Below the pieces are notes generated by a model, which was not told the origin of the DNA, ran no database searches, and saw only the letters and a program-made list of their open reading frames with translations. A DNA stretch of 32,502 nt from an uncultured Saprospiraceae bacterium (lineage in GTDB: Bacteria > Bacteroidota > Bacteroidia > Chitinophagales > Saprospiraceae). Both the position numbers and the translations under genes were made by a program. Below are positions 16,211 through 24,423 of the stretch, piece by piece (position 1 is the stretch's first letter; every line of letters starts with the position of its first letter). The stretch spans positions 1-32,502 of the forward strand of contig CALJVI010000313.1 in assembly GCA_937974575.1 (NCBI GenBank). Reading direction: 5' to 3'.

Positions 16211-17509
16211 TTAGGATATATCAGTTTTCAATCTAATTTTTTTCTTAGTTATTCTATTTTGACTATTCGTTTTTGTGTACATGTATTGATATATGACCAT
16301 GGCTAAAAACATACTGCCCATTAACACTACTTGTACCATTATGACTTCTTCCATAGACCCATGAAATAGAAAAATGCCTAAGATCTGAAGAAAGCCAACA
16401 AGCAATGAAATAGCAACTGGCGTATAATTTTCCAGTGACATATGGTAATAGACAAATACGTTAGCACAGGAGAATAGGGTAGTTGCTACAGCATACTTCC
16501 ATAACAAGGGAGCAGTGATCAAATATGCGCTACCAAAAAGAATATTTACAATGAAGGTATCAAGAAAAAAGCAAGCAAGTATTATCGCAAATCCAAAGGC
16601 TCCTACTGCACCTACTGAAGCCCAAAAGAGTTGAATATGTGATTCCCCTTTCTTTTCTTTCTCAATTACTTTTGGAAACAATAAAGTAACGATTGTCCAA
16701 GTAGCAAAAAATACTACTCGCCCTATCAATGCTAGCGATGCATATAGACCAGCTTCTTTGTTTTCGAAGAAATGTTTTGCTAATAAGACATCACTATTGT
16801 TGATAATGATTTGGCTGAATTCATATAAACCTACTATTCCAAGAAAAAATAGCAACTGTCTGGAATGAGCAAAACTCACACTTTTGAAAAAACTGATCGT
16901 AGGGATTCTGGCTATAAAGGCTCCAAAAAGAAAGGACATAATAAAACCAAAAGAAATGGCTTCAATTACCCATGTCTGATGTAGAAATACACAGATGTAC
17001 ACCAATACACAAGTGAATACCAAACGACCCAGCATCTCTGCAATATACGTGTTGGCTAACTTTCTAAATTGATTGCTTCCTTGAAAGTATCCTCTTGACA
17101 CACTCATGTCAATATACAAAGGAATAGCTACGAATAGCATTACCAATGGAGTCGTCGAACTAAAATTTAGAAATCCTCTTATTGCTTCTTGGAAAATAAT
17201 AAGTAGAAAGGAAGTGCTGACCGAAAAGATCAAAGCATACTTTTTCATCCATGATATGAATGCTTCAAGTCTAGCATTCTCACCATCTGCATGATATGTG
17301 GATACAAATTTGGTGGTCGCTAGTTGGATGCCTAATGCCGTAAAGGAAAGTACTAAAACCAAGGTAGCGATGATGTTTGCCGCTGCAAACTCTTCTGGAC
17401 CTAGATATCGACCCAATAATAGATTAAGTCCGTAATTGCCTATATTGACTAATAGGGTACTTGCGAATAGAAATCCAGCTTCTCCAAACTTATCTATTAA
17501 GCGCTTCAT
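16211..17509 (-). CDS. Polysaccharide/oligosaccharide flippase (MOP/PST superfamily)
   Basis: A 432-residue, ~12-14 helix transporter of the Wzx/PST type that would move lipid-linked glycan across the inner membrane. The N-terminal signature is clear: 'LLVNIGNYGLNLLLGRYLGPEEFA' and 'FTALGIQLATTKFVS'. A 'GLYASLALIGRVVFF' block marks the second half. The C-terminus is a basic tail (TKKKIRLK). I start it at the ATG 17507-17509: the frame is open further to a TTG at 17537-17539, but that would overlap the STAS gene by 22 bases and add only a polar leader. With the ATG, the gap from the STAS stop is 8 bases and the gap to the GT4 start is 2 bases, so it is firmly inside one operon. Confidence 0.9.
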   Translation of the reverse strand: MKRLIDKFGEAGFLFASTLLVNIGNYGLNLLLGRYLGPEEFAAANIIATLVLVLSFTALGIQLATTKFVSTYHADGENARLEAFISWMKKYALIFSVSTSFLLIIFQEAIRGFLNFSSTTPLVMLFVAIPLYIDMSVSRGYFQGSNQFRKLANTYIAEMLGRLVFTCVLVYICVFLHQTWVIEAISFGFIMSFLFGAFIARIPTISFFKSVSFAHSRQLLFFLGIVGLYEFSQIIINNSDVLLAKHFFENKEAGLYASLALIGRVVFFATWTIVTLLFPKVIEKEKKGESHIQLFWASVGAVGAFGFAIILACFFLDTFIVNILFGSAYLITAPLLWKYAVATTLFSCANVFVYYHMSLENYTPVAISLLVGFLQILGIFLFHGSMEEVIMVQVVLMGSMFLAMVIYQYMYTKTNSQNRITKKKIRLKTDIS

Positions 17510-17517
17510 AAGTTTAC

Positions 17518-17832
17518 TTAGCGATTGCTTTTTAAACAATTCAAATCTAATTTACTCAAATGCAAATATTCTTGAAATGTTGGATTGTTATTAGCCTGGA
17601 TACAAAACTTGCAATCATGGTCTTCAGCTTCTTTTTTTAACATCACGAGGGCATTAAACCCAGTAAGGTCTATAGACTTCATTTGCTCCAAATCCACGAG
17701 TACTTGATCAGCATTCTTATCAACGTATGTGCTGATCGCTTGTCTGAACTCCAATGCCTCTATTCCGACTAAGTCACCAATTAAAGCCATATGCTGATTG
17801 TATTCGTTTGTGTCTATTTCTACTGTTAGCAT
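17518..17832 (-). CDS. STAS-domain protein (anti-sigma-factor-antagonist-like)
   Basis: A 104-residue single STAS domain: beta strand 'ALIGDLVGIEALEFRQAI', strand 'QVLVDLEQMKSIDLTGFNAL', then helix 'LVMLKKEAEDHDCKF'. It lines up with RsbV/SpoIIAA, where the loop D-S-[ST]-G carries the phosphorylated Ser. Here the loop is D55-L56-T57-G58, so the normal phospho-Ser position is Leu; Thr57 is next to it. Such domains act as partner-switch regulators or as structural subunits (as in MlaB). It sits between the outer-membrane TPR-barrel gene (11 bases upstream) and the flippase (8 bases downstream), which suggests a control or assembly role in glycan export. No kinase/phosphatase partner (RsbW- or RsbU-like) is in the window. 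Confidence 0.85.
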   Translation of the reverse strand: MLTVEIDTNEYNQHMALIGDLVGIEALEFRQAISTYVDKNADQVLVDLEQMKSIDLTGFNALVMLKKEAEDHDCKFCIQANNNPTFQEYLHLSKLDLNCLKSNR

Positions 17833-17843
17833 GAATTTCTATT

Positions 17844-19934
17844 TTATTTGTTGATTGTCTTTTTGCCAAATGTATATACACCTTGTACACCAAATGCTTC
17901 ATATCTAAATCCTGTAACCGTACTTTGTGAGGCATTACTATTTCGGTAATAAAGGAAAATGTGTCCATTTTCTTTAAAGCGATATCCAAGTTTTAGATCC
18001 AGTCTTCTTGTGGATTCAGAAGCAGTCTCTCTAGTAGATTGTGTACCTAATGCAATAGTGATGTCATAGATGACCTTATCCTTCTTTCTTTCTATATTGT
18101 TAATGTTAAAAAAGCCTTCTGTTCCTATAAAGTATTCTGGACTAAAGTATAGGGTAGGGTACTGTTCTAGATGTGTCATTACATTATAGTTGACACCAAA
18201 TTTGATGAAAGGTATTTCAGAAAGATTATAATATAGGGAAGCAAATAATAGATTCCTTTTATTCTCATCGGTTTGAGTAGTAGCTATAAACTGTGTATAT
18301 AGCCCGATTTTAAACGGAGTTCGAATATGATAGAATACTTTGTGGTGACTCATCACTATTCCCGATCTTAAAAGATCTGCATTGTAATTATGTGCTTCTT
18401 GTACAAAGTTGTACCCCGCAGTTTGACTTTTGTTGATATCATACTGCATTCCTACATCCAAAAGGATGTCATTCCTAATAGAAGAACCATCACGATCTAC
18501 ACTTTTTGTGGGGATCATTTGAGCCATGAAACTAAGCTGCTTAAACGCTTGAAACTTAGTACCGATTCCAATGCCCATTTGAGTAGCATAGTTCTCGTTG
18601 CTCACTTGCTCAAGACGGCGATGAGTATAGTGTACAAATGATCGAAATCTTCCATTATCTCCAATTTCAAATTTTGCTTGTTTAACATGTGCAAAATTAT
18701 TTCCGATATCCCGTGCATACATATAATCCAAGGTTAGCTTAGGTCGATACTCATCTTTTACACGTTCTCTTAGATATACAGCGTCTGGCTGATTTGGTAC
18801 TATCTTTAAAGCTTGATTAATATAATCTACCGAGGCTTTATATTTTTTCTCTCCTCGCATCGCCTCCGCTATTCCCATTTTTACTTCAAAGGATGGTGCA
18901 TAAGTACTATCAAGGAAGTGATAGTAACTCAGTCCCTTATCGGTTTCATTATCCCATACATGCATTCTTCCACGAGCCAAAATAAGTTCTGGGACATCAT
19001 TCCCATACGTTGTCATCAGCGTATCAATAAGAGCATGTGCTTTTTCATATTTTCTACTAAAGCCGAGTGCATTCACCATGCTTATACTAGCTCTCAGCTT
19101 GTCCTTTATTGTTACATCTGGACTTTCTGCTAGCTCCATAGCCATTTTACTATATTCTCTAGCTCTCTTTTTTTGGTGCAATAGAACATTGGTATATGAC
19201 AGTCCGATGGTAGACTCCATAGGCTCTATCTCTTTGTCATTCAGTTGTTGATAAACCTTATTTGCCTTGAATGGCTTATCCATCCATAAATAGTTGACTG
19301 CTTTGTTTAGAAGCGCTTCTCTATCATCGGGATTTTTAGCAAGTATCGTATCCAGATGCATCATGGACGTATCATAGCTCAGCTTATTTCTATATTCCGA
19401 GGAGATAGCTAGTAGGATGTACTTTTTACTGACTTCAGCGTTTGCATTCTTAGGTTCTATGACCAGAGATTTATCAATATATTCCAATGCAGTTTGATTG
19501 TTCTTTAATCCAGCATTGGCGTTAGCATATCCAAGATTGACTACAAAATGATCAGGATTTATTTCTAAAAGTTCTGTATAAAGCTGAGCCGCTTCACCAA
19601 ATCTTTCGTTCCACATGAACGCTTCAGCTAAGTTTAATAGGATTTCAAAATCACCAGGATAGTGCTCTTGTAAATGTTGAAATTGTTCGAGAGCTTCTGC
19701 TTTGCTTCCCCCCAGTCCCATTGCTCTAGCATAGCATATTTTCGCAGTCTTATTGGTAGGATAGGATTTTAGTATATTGTCAAAATATACTTCAGCTTCA
19801 GAAAACTGGCCTGTCTCTAACATAGAATAGCCCTCCTGCATATCGGCTTGCGAATATGCAAAATGGCTTATAAGGCAAAGAATCATGCCTAAGAGTAAAT
19901 TACTTTTTTTTCTCACTTCTTCCTTTTCAGTCAT
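17844..19934 (-). CDS. TPR + outer-membrane beta-barrel protein (YaiO/PgaA/PelB-like export porin)
   Basis: A 696-residue exported protein with a signal peptide at ~11-28 (basic n-region KK, then LLLGMILCLISHFAYS, cut near SQ). Residues ~30-405 are tandem TPR repeats (for example 'AEVYFDNILKSYPTNKTAKICYARA', 'AAQLYTELLEINPDHFVVNLGYANA', 'ALEYIDKSLVIEPKNA'). From ~408 the chain turns into alternating amphipathic strands ('LTLDYMYARDIGNNF', 'FRSFVHYTHRRLEQV') to a final strand ending in TFGKKTINK, as in YaiO-type outer-membrane barrels. This TPR-plus-barrel build is that of exopolysaccharide export porins (PgaA, BcsC, PelB, AlgK/E). It is the first gene of the leftward operon with STAS, flippase and GT4. 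The ATG at 19932-19934 is chosen; ATG at Met17 would remove the basic n-region. Confidence 0.87.
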   Translation of the reverse strand: MTEKEEVRKKSNLLLGMILCLISHFAYSQADMQEGYSMLETGQFSEAEVYFDNILKSYPTNKTAKICYARAMGLGGSKAEALEQFQHLQEHYPGDFEILLNLAEAFMWNERFGEAAQLYTELLEINPDHFVVNLGYANANAGLKNNQTALEYIDKSLVIEPKNANAEVSKKYILLAISSEYRNKLSYDTSMMHLDTILAKNPDDREALLNKAVNYLWMDKPFKANKVYQQLNDKEIEPMESTIGLSYTNVLLHQKKRAREYSKMAMELAESPDVTIKDKLRASISMVNALGFSRKYEKAHALIDTLMTTYGNDVPELILARGRMHVWDNETDKGLSYYHFLDSTYAPSFEVKMGIAEAMRGEKKYKASVDYINQALKIVPNQPDAVYLRERVKDEYRPKLTLDYMYARDIGNNFAHVKQAKFEIGDNGRFRSFVHYTHRRLEQVSNENYATQMGIGIGTKFQAFKQLSFMAQMIPTKSVDRDGSSIRNDILLDVGMQYDINKSQTAGYNFVQEAHNYNADLLRSGIVMSHHKVFYHIRTPFKIGLYTQFIATTQTDENKRNLLFASLYYNLSEIPFIKFGVNYNVMTHLEQYPTLYFSPEYFIGTEGFFNINNIERKKDKVIYDITIALGTQSTRETASESTRRLDLKLGYRFKENGHIFLYYRNSNASQSTVTGFRYEAFGVQGVYTFGKKTINK

Positions 19935-19995
19935 GCATTAGAATCATTTCTAAACATGCGATTTTGAATTTATTTTGCTGGTATTTGAGGAATAA

Positions 19996-20032
19996 GGAGC
20001 GCAAACCATTTTTTTAAAACAGTTCACACTCC
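19996..20032 (-). ncRNA. Minus-strand RNA hairpin between two minus-strand genes
   Basis: In the minus-strand transcript GGAGUGUGAAC (20032-20022) can pair at all 11 positions with GUUUGCGCUCC (20006-19996), using three G-U pairs, around a 15-base loop. On the plus strand those become mismatches, so the structure is strand-specific. There is no U-run after it. It is either the 3' end structure of the 22837-20069 gene or a leader structure of the TPR-barrel operon, whose start is 61 bases downstream. Confidence 0.4.
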
Positions 20033-20068
20033 CGTTATTCATCTATTGCAAAATATCTTTACCGTGCA

Positions 20069-22837
20069 CTATGGCGCACTCAATATTATCTTTGAAGTGT
20101 AGATCTTTCCTTCTCCACTTATTATTTGTATAAAGTATATTCCAGGTATCATTCCATCCGTCTTACCTAGAGAGAATGAATTTATTCCTTGCATTAAATT
20201 TCCTTTCTCCTCCATGATCATTCTACCAGTATTATCTGTAAGCTTCATCTCATAGCTTGTTGCATTCTCTGCATGCATATAGTATTCCGTATAATCCACA
20301 AAAGGATTAGGCTGTACTACCAGTTTTCCATCTTCAGGATCTGGAGTAAGCAATGGTATTTCACTATTATTGAAGTTTAGATTTCTTAAGTTCATTACCA
20401 CTTCCTTCGTATTGGATTCTGTATTTAGTACTTCAAATACAACCATTTTCACATCCTTCCAGTCCATCTCCTCATTTCCACTAAAGTCTGATTTTGTCAA
20501 AGTGAATTTCTTTGCATCTGGAGTTAGGCGCACTGTTGTACGTGGTTGATCTTCCCAAAGAACAATGCTCTCTTTTACCACCACTACATTGACAATTGTG
20601 TTTCCTGTAGCAGTAAAAGTAAAGTTGTTGTACTGGTCCATATCCATCGGCCTAAACTTTGGCCCCATCCCTCTGAATACATTCATAGATGTATTTATCT
20701 GAGCGTTTAACGATACATCTCTATGGAGTTGGTAGGCACTAGCGTCTTCTATTTTTTCTGATGGAGAGACGGTATAGTCCACTAATGTATTTGTAGATTC
20801 TTCAAATTCAGTTCCCCATGGGCCATCCGCAAAAAACAAATCATCCATTGCTCCATATTCCGTACTGAGTCTAAAACCTACATCATATGCCTCTTGCATA
20901 TCTAGCGAGATTACATGACGCAATGATTTATCTAATTCATAAGTTTGGAAAGCACTTTCAGTTCCACTAGTCTCCGTCACAGTCTGCTTACCTTCGATAG
21001 TTATACTTTTGCTTTGGTTCTTATTTATTATGTGTAAATCAAGCTTACCATTATTTATTTTTCCGTGACTTACAAATACTCTTGGTGGCTTTGTAGTTTC
21101 TATACTAGCTATCTCACTATGTTGACCAACTCTTTGTAGGGTAGCATCTACCAGTTGAGTAAGTGAGGCGATATCATTGGCCCAGATTTGGAAATTATAC
21201 ATTTCTGCTTTCTGAGAGTAATGTTCCTTTAGCCAGTGATTTTCAATGTGAGCCCCCTTATCATCAATATATGCTGCGAATGAACATACATATTCGATGT
21301 TGCCATCCAACTGAACTATTTCAGTAGTGATCAGCTGTGCATCATCAAAAAACATCGTAGAGATATCCTTGATTTGTGCACCATCCAATCTGTCGCAGAT
21401 ATACTTGCTGTGTTCATAAGTATCATTTTCAGTTTTTAACAGCAGGAGTGAAGCAACTCTTCTTTCCGCCATTACATAGTCTGTACTGATTACTTCTGTA
21501 GCATTGGTGATATCTATCAAGTCCTCTGGAGAAGAGTCTACAGTGATAGCTTCTGGAAATACATCTGCTGGAATAAACATGGACATATCAAACCCAGATC
21601 TCAAATTAGGATCTATAGGTCTTGCATTGAATATTGGGAAATGTTTTGTGCCAATATCTTCTCTTTTGCGTACAAAGTTTCTACTTGCGATTTTACTGCC
21701 CAGTCTTCTATTACTCTCTAGACCACCTAGATTACCACCGGAAGTATTACACTGTGGATCTGCATCATCAATCAGTCCATCGCCATTATCATCAATTCCA
21801 TTATCGCAGATTTCTACACATACCGTTACCGTTTGACATTCAGCATCTGCACAATCTACAAAGCCATCCCCATCATCATCGATCCCGTTATTACAGATTT
21901 CTACAATACAAGAGTTCGAGTTGAAGCAATCTGGATCTTCACAATCAATCAGTCCATCCCCGTCATCATCAATTCCATTACCACAGTCTACCTCAAATGG
22001 AGCCGTCGCCAAGCCACAATTAAATCCATCATTCGAATTAAGGTTAGCGGTAGCATTCATGACTTCTGTCGCTATTTTTGTTTCTATATCTATGTAGTAT
22101 ATTTTTCCTGATACGCCATTTGCGACAAATAATTCACCGCCTAGATTTGCCCATACAGCTCCATAGTACCCTGCGTCATTATTGATAGGTCCTATGAGAT
22201 CTGAGTACACTACAGTTCCAGTATTTTGATTTATTTGTATGAGTCTGCCATCGTTGCCTACAGCATACAGGTTGCCATCACCATAGTGATATGCAATGTC
22301 TGTACCTCCAGGATAAGGTATGCCCGTATCCTCCCAAGCCAGCGTAGATTGGTTGAGATCTATACGCAGTATATTTGACTGCGTATTCCCTAGATACATG
22401 ATGCCAGCGTCATCTATAGTCGCCATGAAATATACATTGTTACCTGGCAGTACCAATCCCAAATTTCCTAATGTACCATTGTTACCAACTAGTACTAATA
22501 TATGATTTCCATTTGTTGTAGCCGATGCATACACATGACCATCCTTCGGATTCATAGCTGCACCATTGATTTGATTTATACCGTTTAGTACAAAAATATC
22601 CTTGTACCATTGGTTTGCAATATCTAGTGTAGCCAAGTATCGGTTATTGATTACTTGGTAAAATCTATCATCACATTCAAAGCAAAAATTATATGCTTGA
22701 CAATCTGAATCTCGGCAATCCACTTCACCATCTCCATCATCATCTATTCTATTCCAGCAGATTTCTGCTTGAGCAAATAGCGATTGAAAATTCAAGCTAA
22801 CAAAAAACAATAAGGTATAAGTCAGAAGTTTTTTCAT
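20069..22837 (-). CDS. Large secreted T9SS cargo protein with Asp/Cys repeats and beta-propeller-like domain
   Basis: A 922-residue exported protein. Signal peptide at 1-22 (cut near FAQA). A Cys/Asp repeat follows at once (25-46: EIC.NRIDDDGDGEVDC....C). Residues ~50-275 look like a beta-propeller ('GAAMNPKDGHVYASATTNG', 'TDIAYHYGDGNLYAVGNDGR'). Three more Asp/Cys repeats (~281-365) carry DDDGDG, a likely Ca-binding loop. Residues ~370-830 are an unrecognised all-beta region. The last ~80 residues are a T9SS type A sorting domain (LVVQPNPFVD...YEMKLTDNTGRMI...GIYFIQII...TSKIIL), which sends the protein to the cell surface or outside. It is a single gene with ~650 non-coding bases upstream. 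It could be an adhesin or matrix protein; there is no enzyme motif. Confidence 0.88.
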   Translation of the reverse strand: MKKLLTYTLLFFVSLNFQSLFAQAEICWNRIDDDGDGEVDCRDSDCQAYNFCFECDDRFYQVINNRYLATLDIANQWYKDIFVLNGINQINGAAMNPKDGHVYASATTNGNHILVLVGNNGTLGNLGLVLPGNNVYFMATIDDAGIMYLGNTQSNILRIDLNQSTLAWEDTGIPYPGGTDIAYHYGDGNLYAVGNDGRLIQINQNTGTVVYSDLIGPINNDAGYYGAVWANLGGELFVANGVSGKIYYIDIETKIATEVMNATANLNSNDGFNCGLATAPFEVDCGNGIDDDGDGLIDCEDPDCFNSNSCIVEICNNGIDDDGDGFVDCADAECQTVTVCVEICDNGIDDNGDGLIDDADPQCNTSGGNLGGLESNRRLGSKIASRNFVRKREDIGTKHFPIFNARPIDPNLRSGFDMSMFIPADVFPEAITVDSSPEDLIDITNATEVISTDYVMAERRVASLLLLKTENDTYEHSKYICDRLDGAQIKDISTMFFDDAQLITTEIVQLDGNIEYVCSFAAYIDDKGAHIENHWLKEHYSQKAEMYNFQIWANDIASLTQLVDATLQRVGQHSEIASIETTKPPRVFVSHGKINNGKLDLHIINKNQSKSITIEGKQTVTETSGTESAFQTYELDKSLRHVISLDMQEAYDVGFRLSTEYGAMDDLFFADGPWGTEFEESTNTLVDYTVSPSEKIEDASAYQLHRDVSLNAQINTSMNVFRGMGPKFRPMDMDQYNNFTFTATGNTIVNVVVVKESIVLWEDQPRTTVRLTPDAKKFTLTKSDFSGNEEMDWKDVKMVVFEVLNTESNTKEVVMNLRNLNFNNSEIPLLTPDPEDGKLVVQPNPFVDYTEYYMHAENATSYEMKLTDNTGRMIMEEKGNLMQGINSFSLGKTDGMIPGIYFIQIISGEGKIYTSKIILSAP
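21753..22000 (-). repeat. Three tandem Asp/Cys-repeat coding units
   Basis: Three in-frame ~90-base units in the T9SS cargo gene, each encoding [EV][IVD]C[DNG]NGIDD[DN]GDG[LF][IV]D...C. A fourth related unit lies apart at ~22699-22765. The last tandem unit has DD in place of the DC of the others (one Cys lost) and DDN in place of DDD. Confidence 0.85.
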
Positions 22838-23490
22838 GACTAGGTATATTTTATGGTGTTATCAGGGATACCCTACAAGTATGCTATATAAATCTTCCTC
22901 TATGACCCTATCATTTTTGTATTTTGTGACGAGCTCTTTAGCCTCATAGTAGCTTTTGATTATATCTATTTTTCATCTGTTGATTTTACTTTATGCATAG
23001 ATAGCTGACAGCTAATTTATTGAAGGTGTGTTCTATTAGTATATATAGCTATTATTTATTTCTCCTATATTTTTGGTGACGATGTCAAGGGGTGGATTAG
23101 TTTGGTATTTATATGTAGACATAACAATATTTGGGGCCTACCCATGCTAGAGAAGACGTTGAAAATAACGTCTCCTCTAGCATGGGTCGCTACGTTCCAT
23201 GACTCGCTAGTCAGCTCGGTCCTCAGCCTGCGCTACATCCTAGGCACGGACTAGCGCCTTATCAGTCGCTACCATTGCACGTCGCTAGTCCGTAGATCTC
23301 GATAATAATGGAATTAGGGCATCTCTATTACGCTGTTCCTTTTTTGCTTCGCAATGATTGATCACATCAGCGGCTATAATGACGACTTGAAATGCAAATT
23401 ATCTACTTAGTCAATAGTCTTGTCTTAAGTTTTTTACGACAGATGCATTGCATGTGAAAGACTAGGTCGGTGAAGGCTCTATATAATCTA
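22838..23490. other. Long non-coding stretch with repeat copy 3
   Basis: A 653-base region without a credible gene between the T9SS cargo gene start (22837) and the esterase stop (23491). 22838-23132 is AT-rich and should hold the promoter of the cargo gene; no confident -7/-33 pair was found. 23133-23291 is the structured repeat. 23292-23490 has no feature I can support. Confidence 0.75.
23133..23291 (+). repeat. Dispersed structured repeat, copy 3
   Basis: GGGGCC (23133-23138) is followed by a hairpin whose 20-base arms (23141-23160, CCCATGCTAGAG...; 23167-23186, ...CTCTAGCATGGG) pair with one mismatch round GAAAAT, then GTCGCTACGTT, ACATCCT and the end block CCATTGCACGTCGCTAGTCC (23272-23291). 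A second hairpin is ACGGACTAGCG (23246-23256) / CGCTAGTCCGT (23283-23293). Compared with copy 2 the stem has changed sequence while staying paired. Confidence 0.8.
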
Positions 23491-24363
23491 CTAAGAAACT
23501 TCAGCTAACCAAGCGACCAACTCTTTGCGCATAGCATTATCTGTATGCGCCCAGGATGCAGCATCAAGATGAGTAGCATTATCAATAGTTTGATATTGCA
23601 GCATATTTGGATATAGATCACTATACTTTTTTTGCAGGGACTGGGAGGCTGCTTGCTGAACAAAAGCATCTTTGTTGCCATGCGTACATAGGATTGGAAT
23701 AGGTCTGCTGTTTTCAATAAAATTAATAGGACTAGCATTGTAGAATCGCTTCGAGTTTCTGCGGCCTGCATATCTATACAACACTGGTGTCTTCTTCATT
23801 CCACTCAAATCAAAAGGGGGAGCGTATAAGAAAAGACCACAAAAATTTTGTTGTGAAAAAACAGCCTGTTCATGCAGATCCTTTCTGAAGTATAGCAGCG
23901 ATGCTAGATTCGCACCTGCACTTACACCTCCCAAAATGATGCGATCTAGCTGGTTGATCTTTCCTTCTTTTTGTAAGGTGCGCAAATGATTTATCATAAG
24001 GGTGACATCCTCTAGTATATGATCTGCATGATACAAAGGCACTTTGCGATAGCAGGGCATGATGATCTGATATCCAAGTTGCGTAAAGAGCTCGGCCTTC
24101 TTGCTGAATAATTCAGGCTTACCGAATATCCATCCACCTCCATGATAATAGATAATAAGGGGCTTGTTGGGATCTATTTTCAAGGGAGAGTAAAGCATTA
24201 GATACTGTTTGGCATGTGGGCCAAACTGGATTCTCTCGGACCTCAGATTCGTGTTTTTGCTCGTAGATAGTGTTTTGAACCAGTATCCAGCCAATTGCAA
24301 CAGCTCATAAACAATAGTACCACGTAGCATATCCGATAAATATAGAAAATTTAACAAAATCAT
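23491..24363 (-). CDS. Alpha/beta-hydrolase esterase (HSL/BD-FAE-like)
   Basis: A 290-residue alpha/beta hydrolase that would cleave ester bonds. The oxyanion motif H74-G75-G76-G77 lies in 'IIYYHGGGWIFG'. The nucleophile elbow G-V-S148-A-G is in 'LGGVSAGANLAS'. The acid is Asp232 in 'THGNKDAFV' and the base His265 in 'NATHLDAAS', so the whole triad is visible in the right order. An N-terminal hydrophobic helix (residues 2-30) may anchor it to the membrane or be a cap; no clear signal cleavage site. I choose the ATG at 24363; a GTG lies one codon upstream. It is divergent from the VWA lipoprotein gene, 60 bases away, and the substrate is unknown. Confidence 0.9.
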   Translation of the reverse strand: MILLNFLYLSDMLRGTIVYELLQLAGYWFKTLSTSKNTNLRSERIQFGPHAKQYLMLYSPLKIDPNKPLIIYYHGGGWIFGKPELFSKKAELFTQLGYQIIMPCYRKVPLYHADHILEDVTLMINHLRTLQKEGKINQLDRIILGGVSAGANLASLLYFRKDLHEQAVFSQQNFCGLFLYAPPFDLSGMKKTPVLYRYAGRRNSKRFYNASPINFIENSRPIPILCTHGNKDAFVQQAASQSLQKKYSDLYPNMLQYQTIDNATHLDAASWAHTDNAMRKELVAWLAEVS

Positions 24364-24423
24364 CACACATATTTCGTCGCTTGGTACGTTTTATGACTAT
24401 ACATACATTATAATAATCTGAAT

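Noticed and set aside
17507-17539. Longer flippase start (TTG at 17539) overlapping the STAS gene
   Set aside because: The ATG at 17509 leaves a normal 8-base gap and keeps all conserved sequence; the overlap would come only from a TTG.
8640-19934. Naming the polysaccharide locus as Pel
   Set aside because: Only the kinds of parts agree; the hydrolase is GH5-like rather than PelA-like, there is no PelD or PelE, and GT4 and flippase show no Pel-specific motif I can point to.
21504-22111. Open frames on the plus strand opposite the Asp/Cys repeats
   Set aside because: His/Ser-rich mirror frames caused by the GAT/GGT-rich repeat codons on the coding strand.
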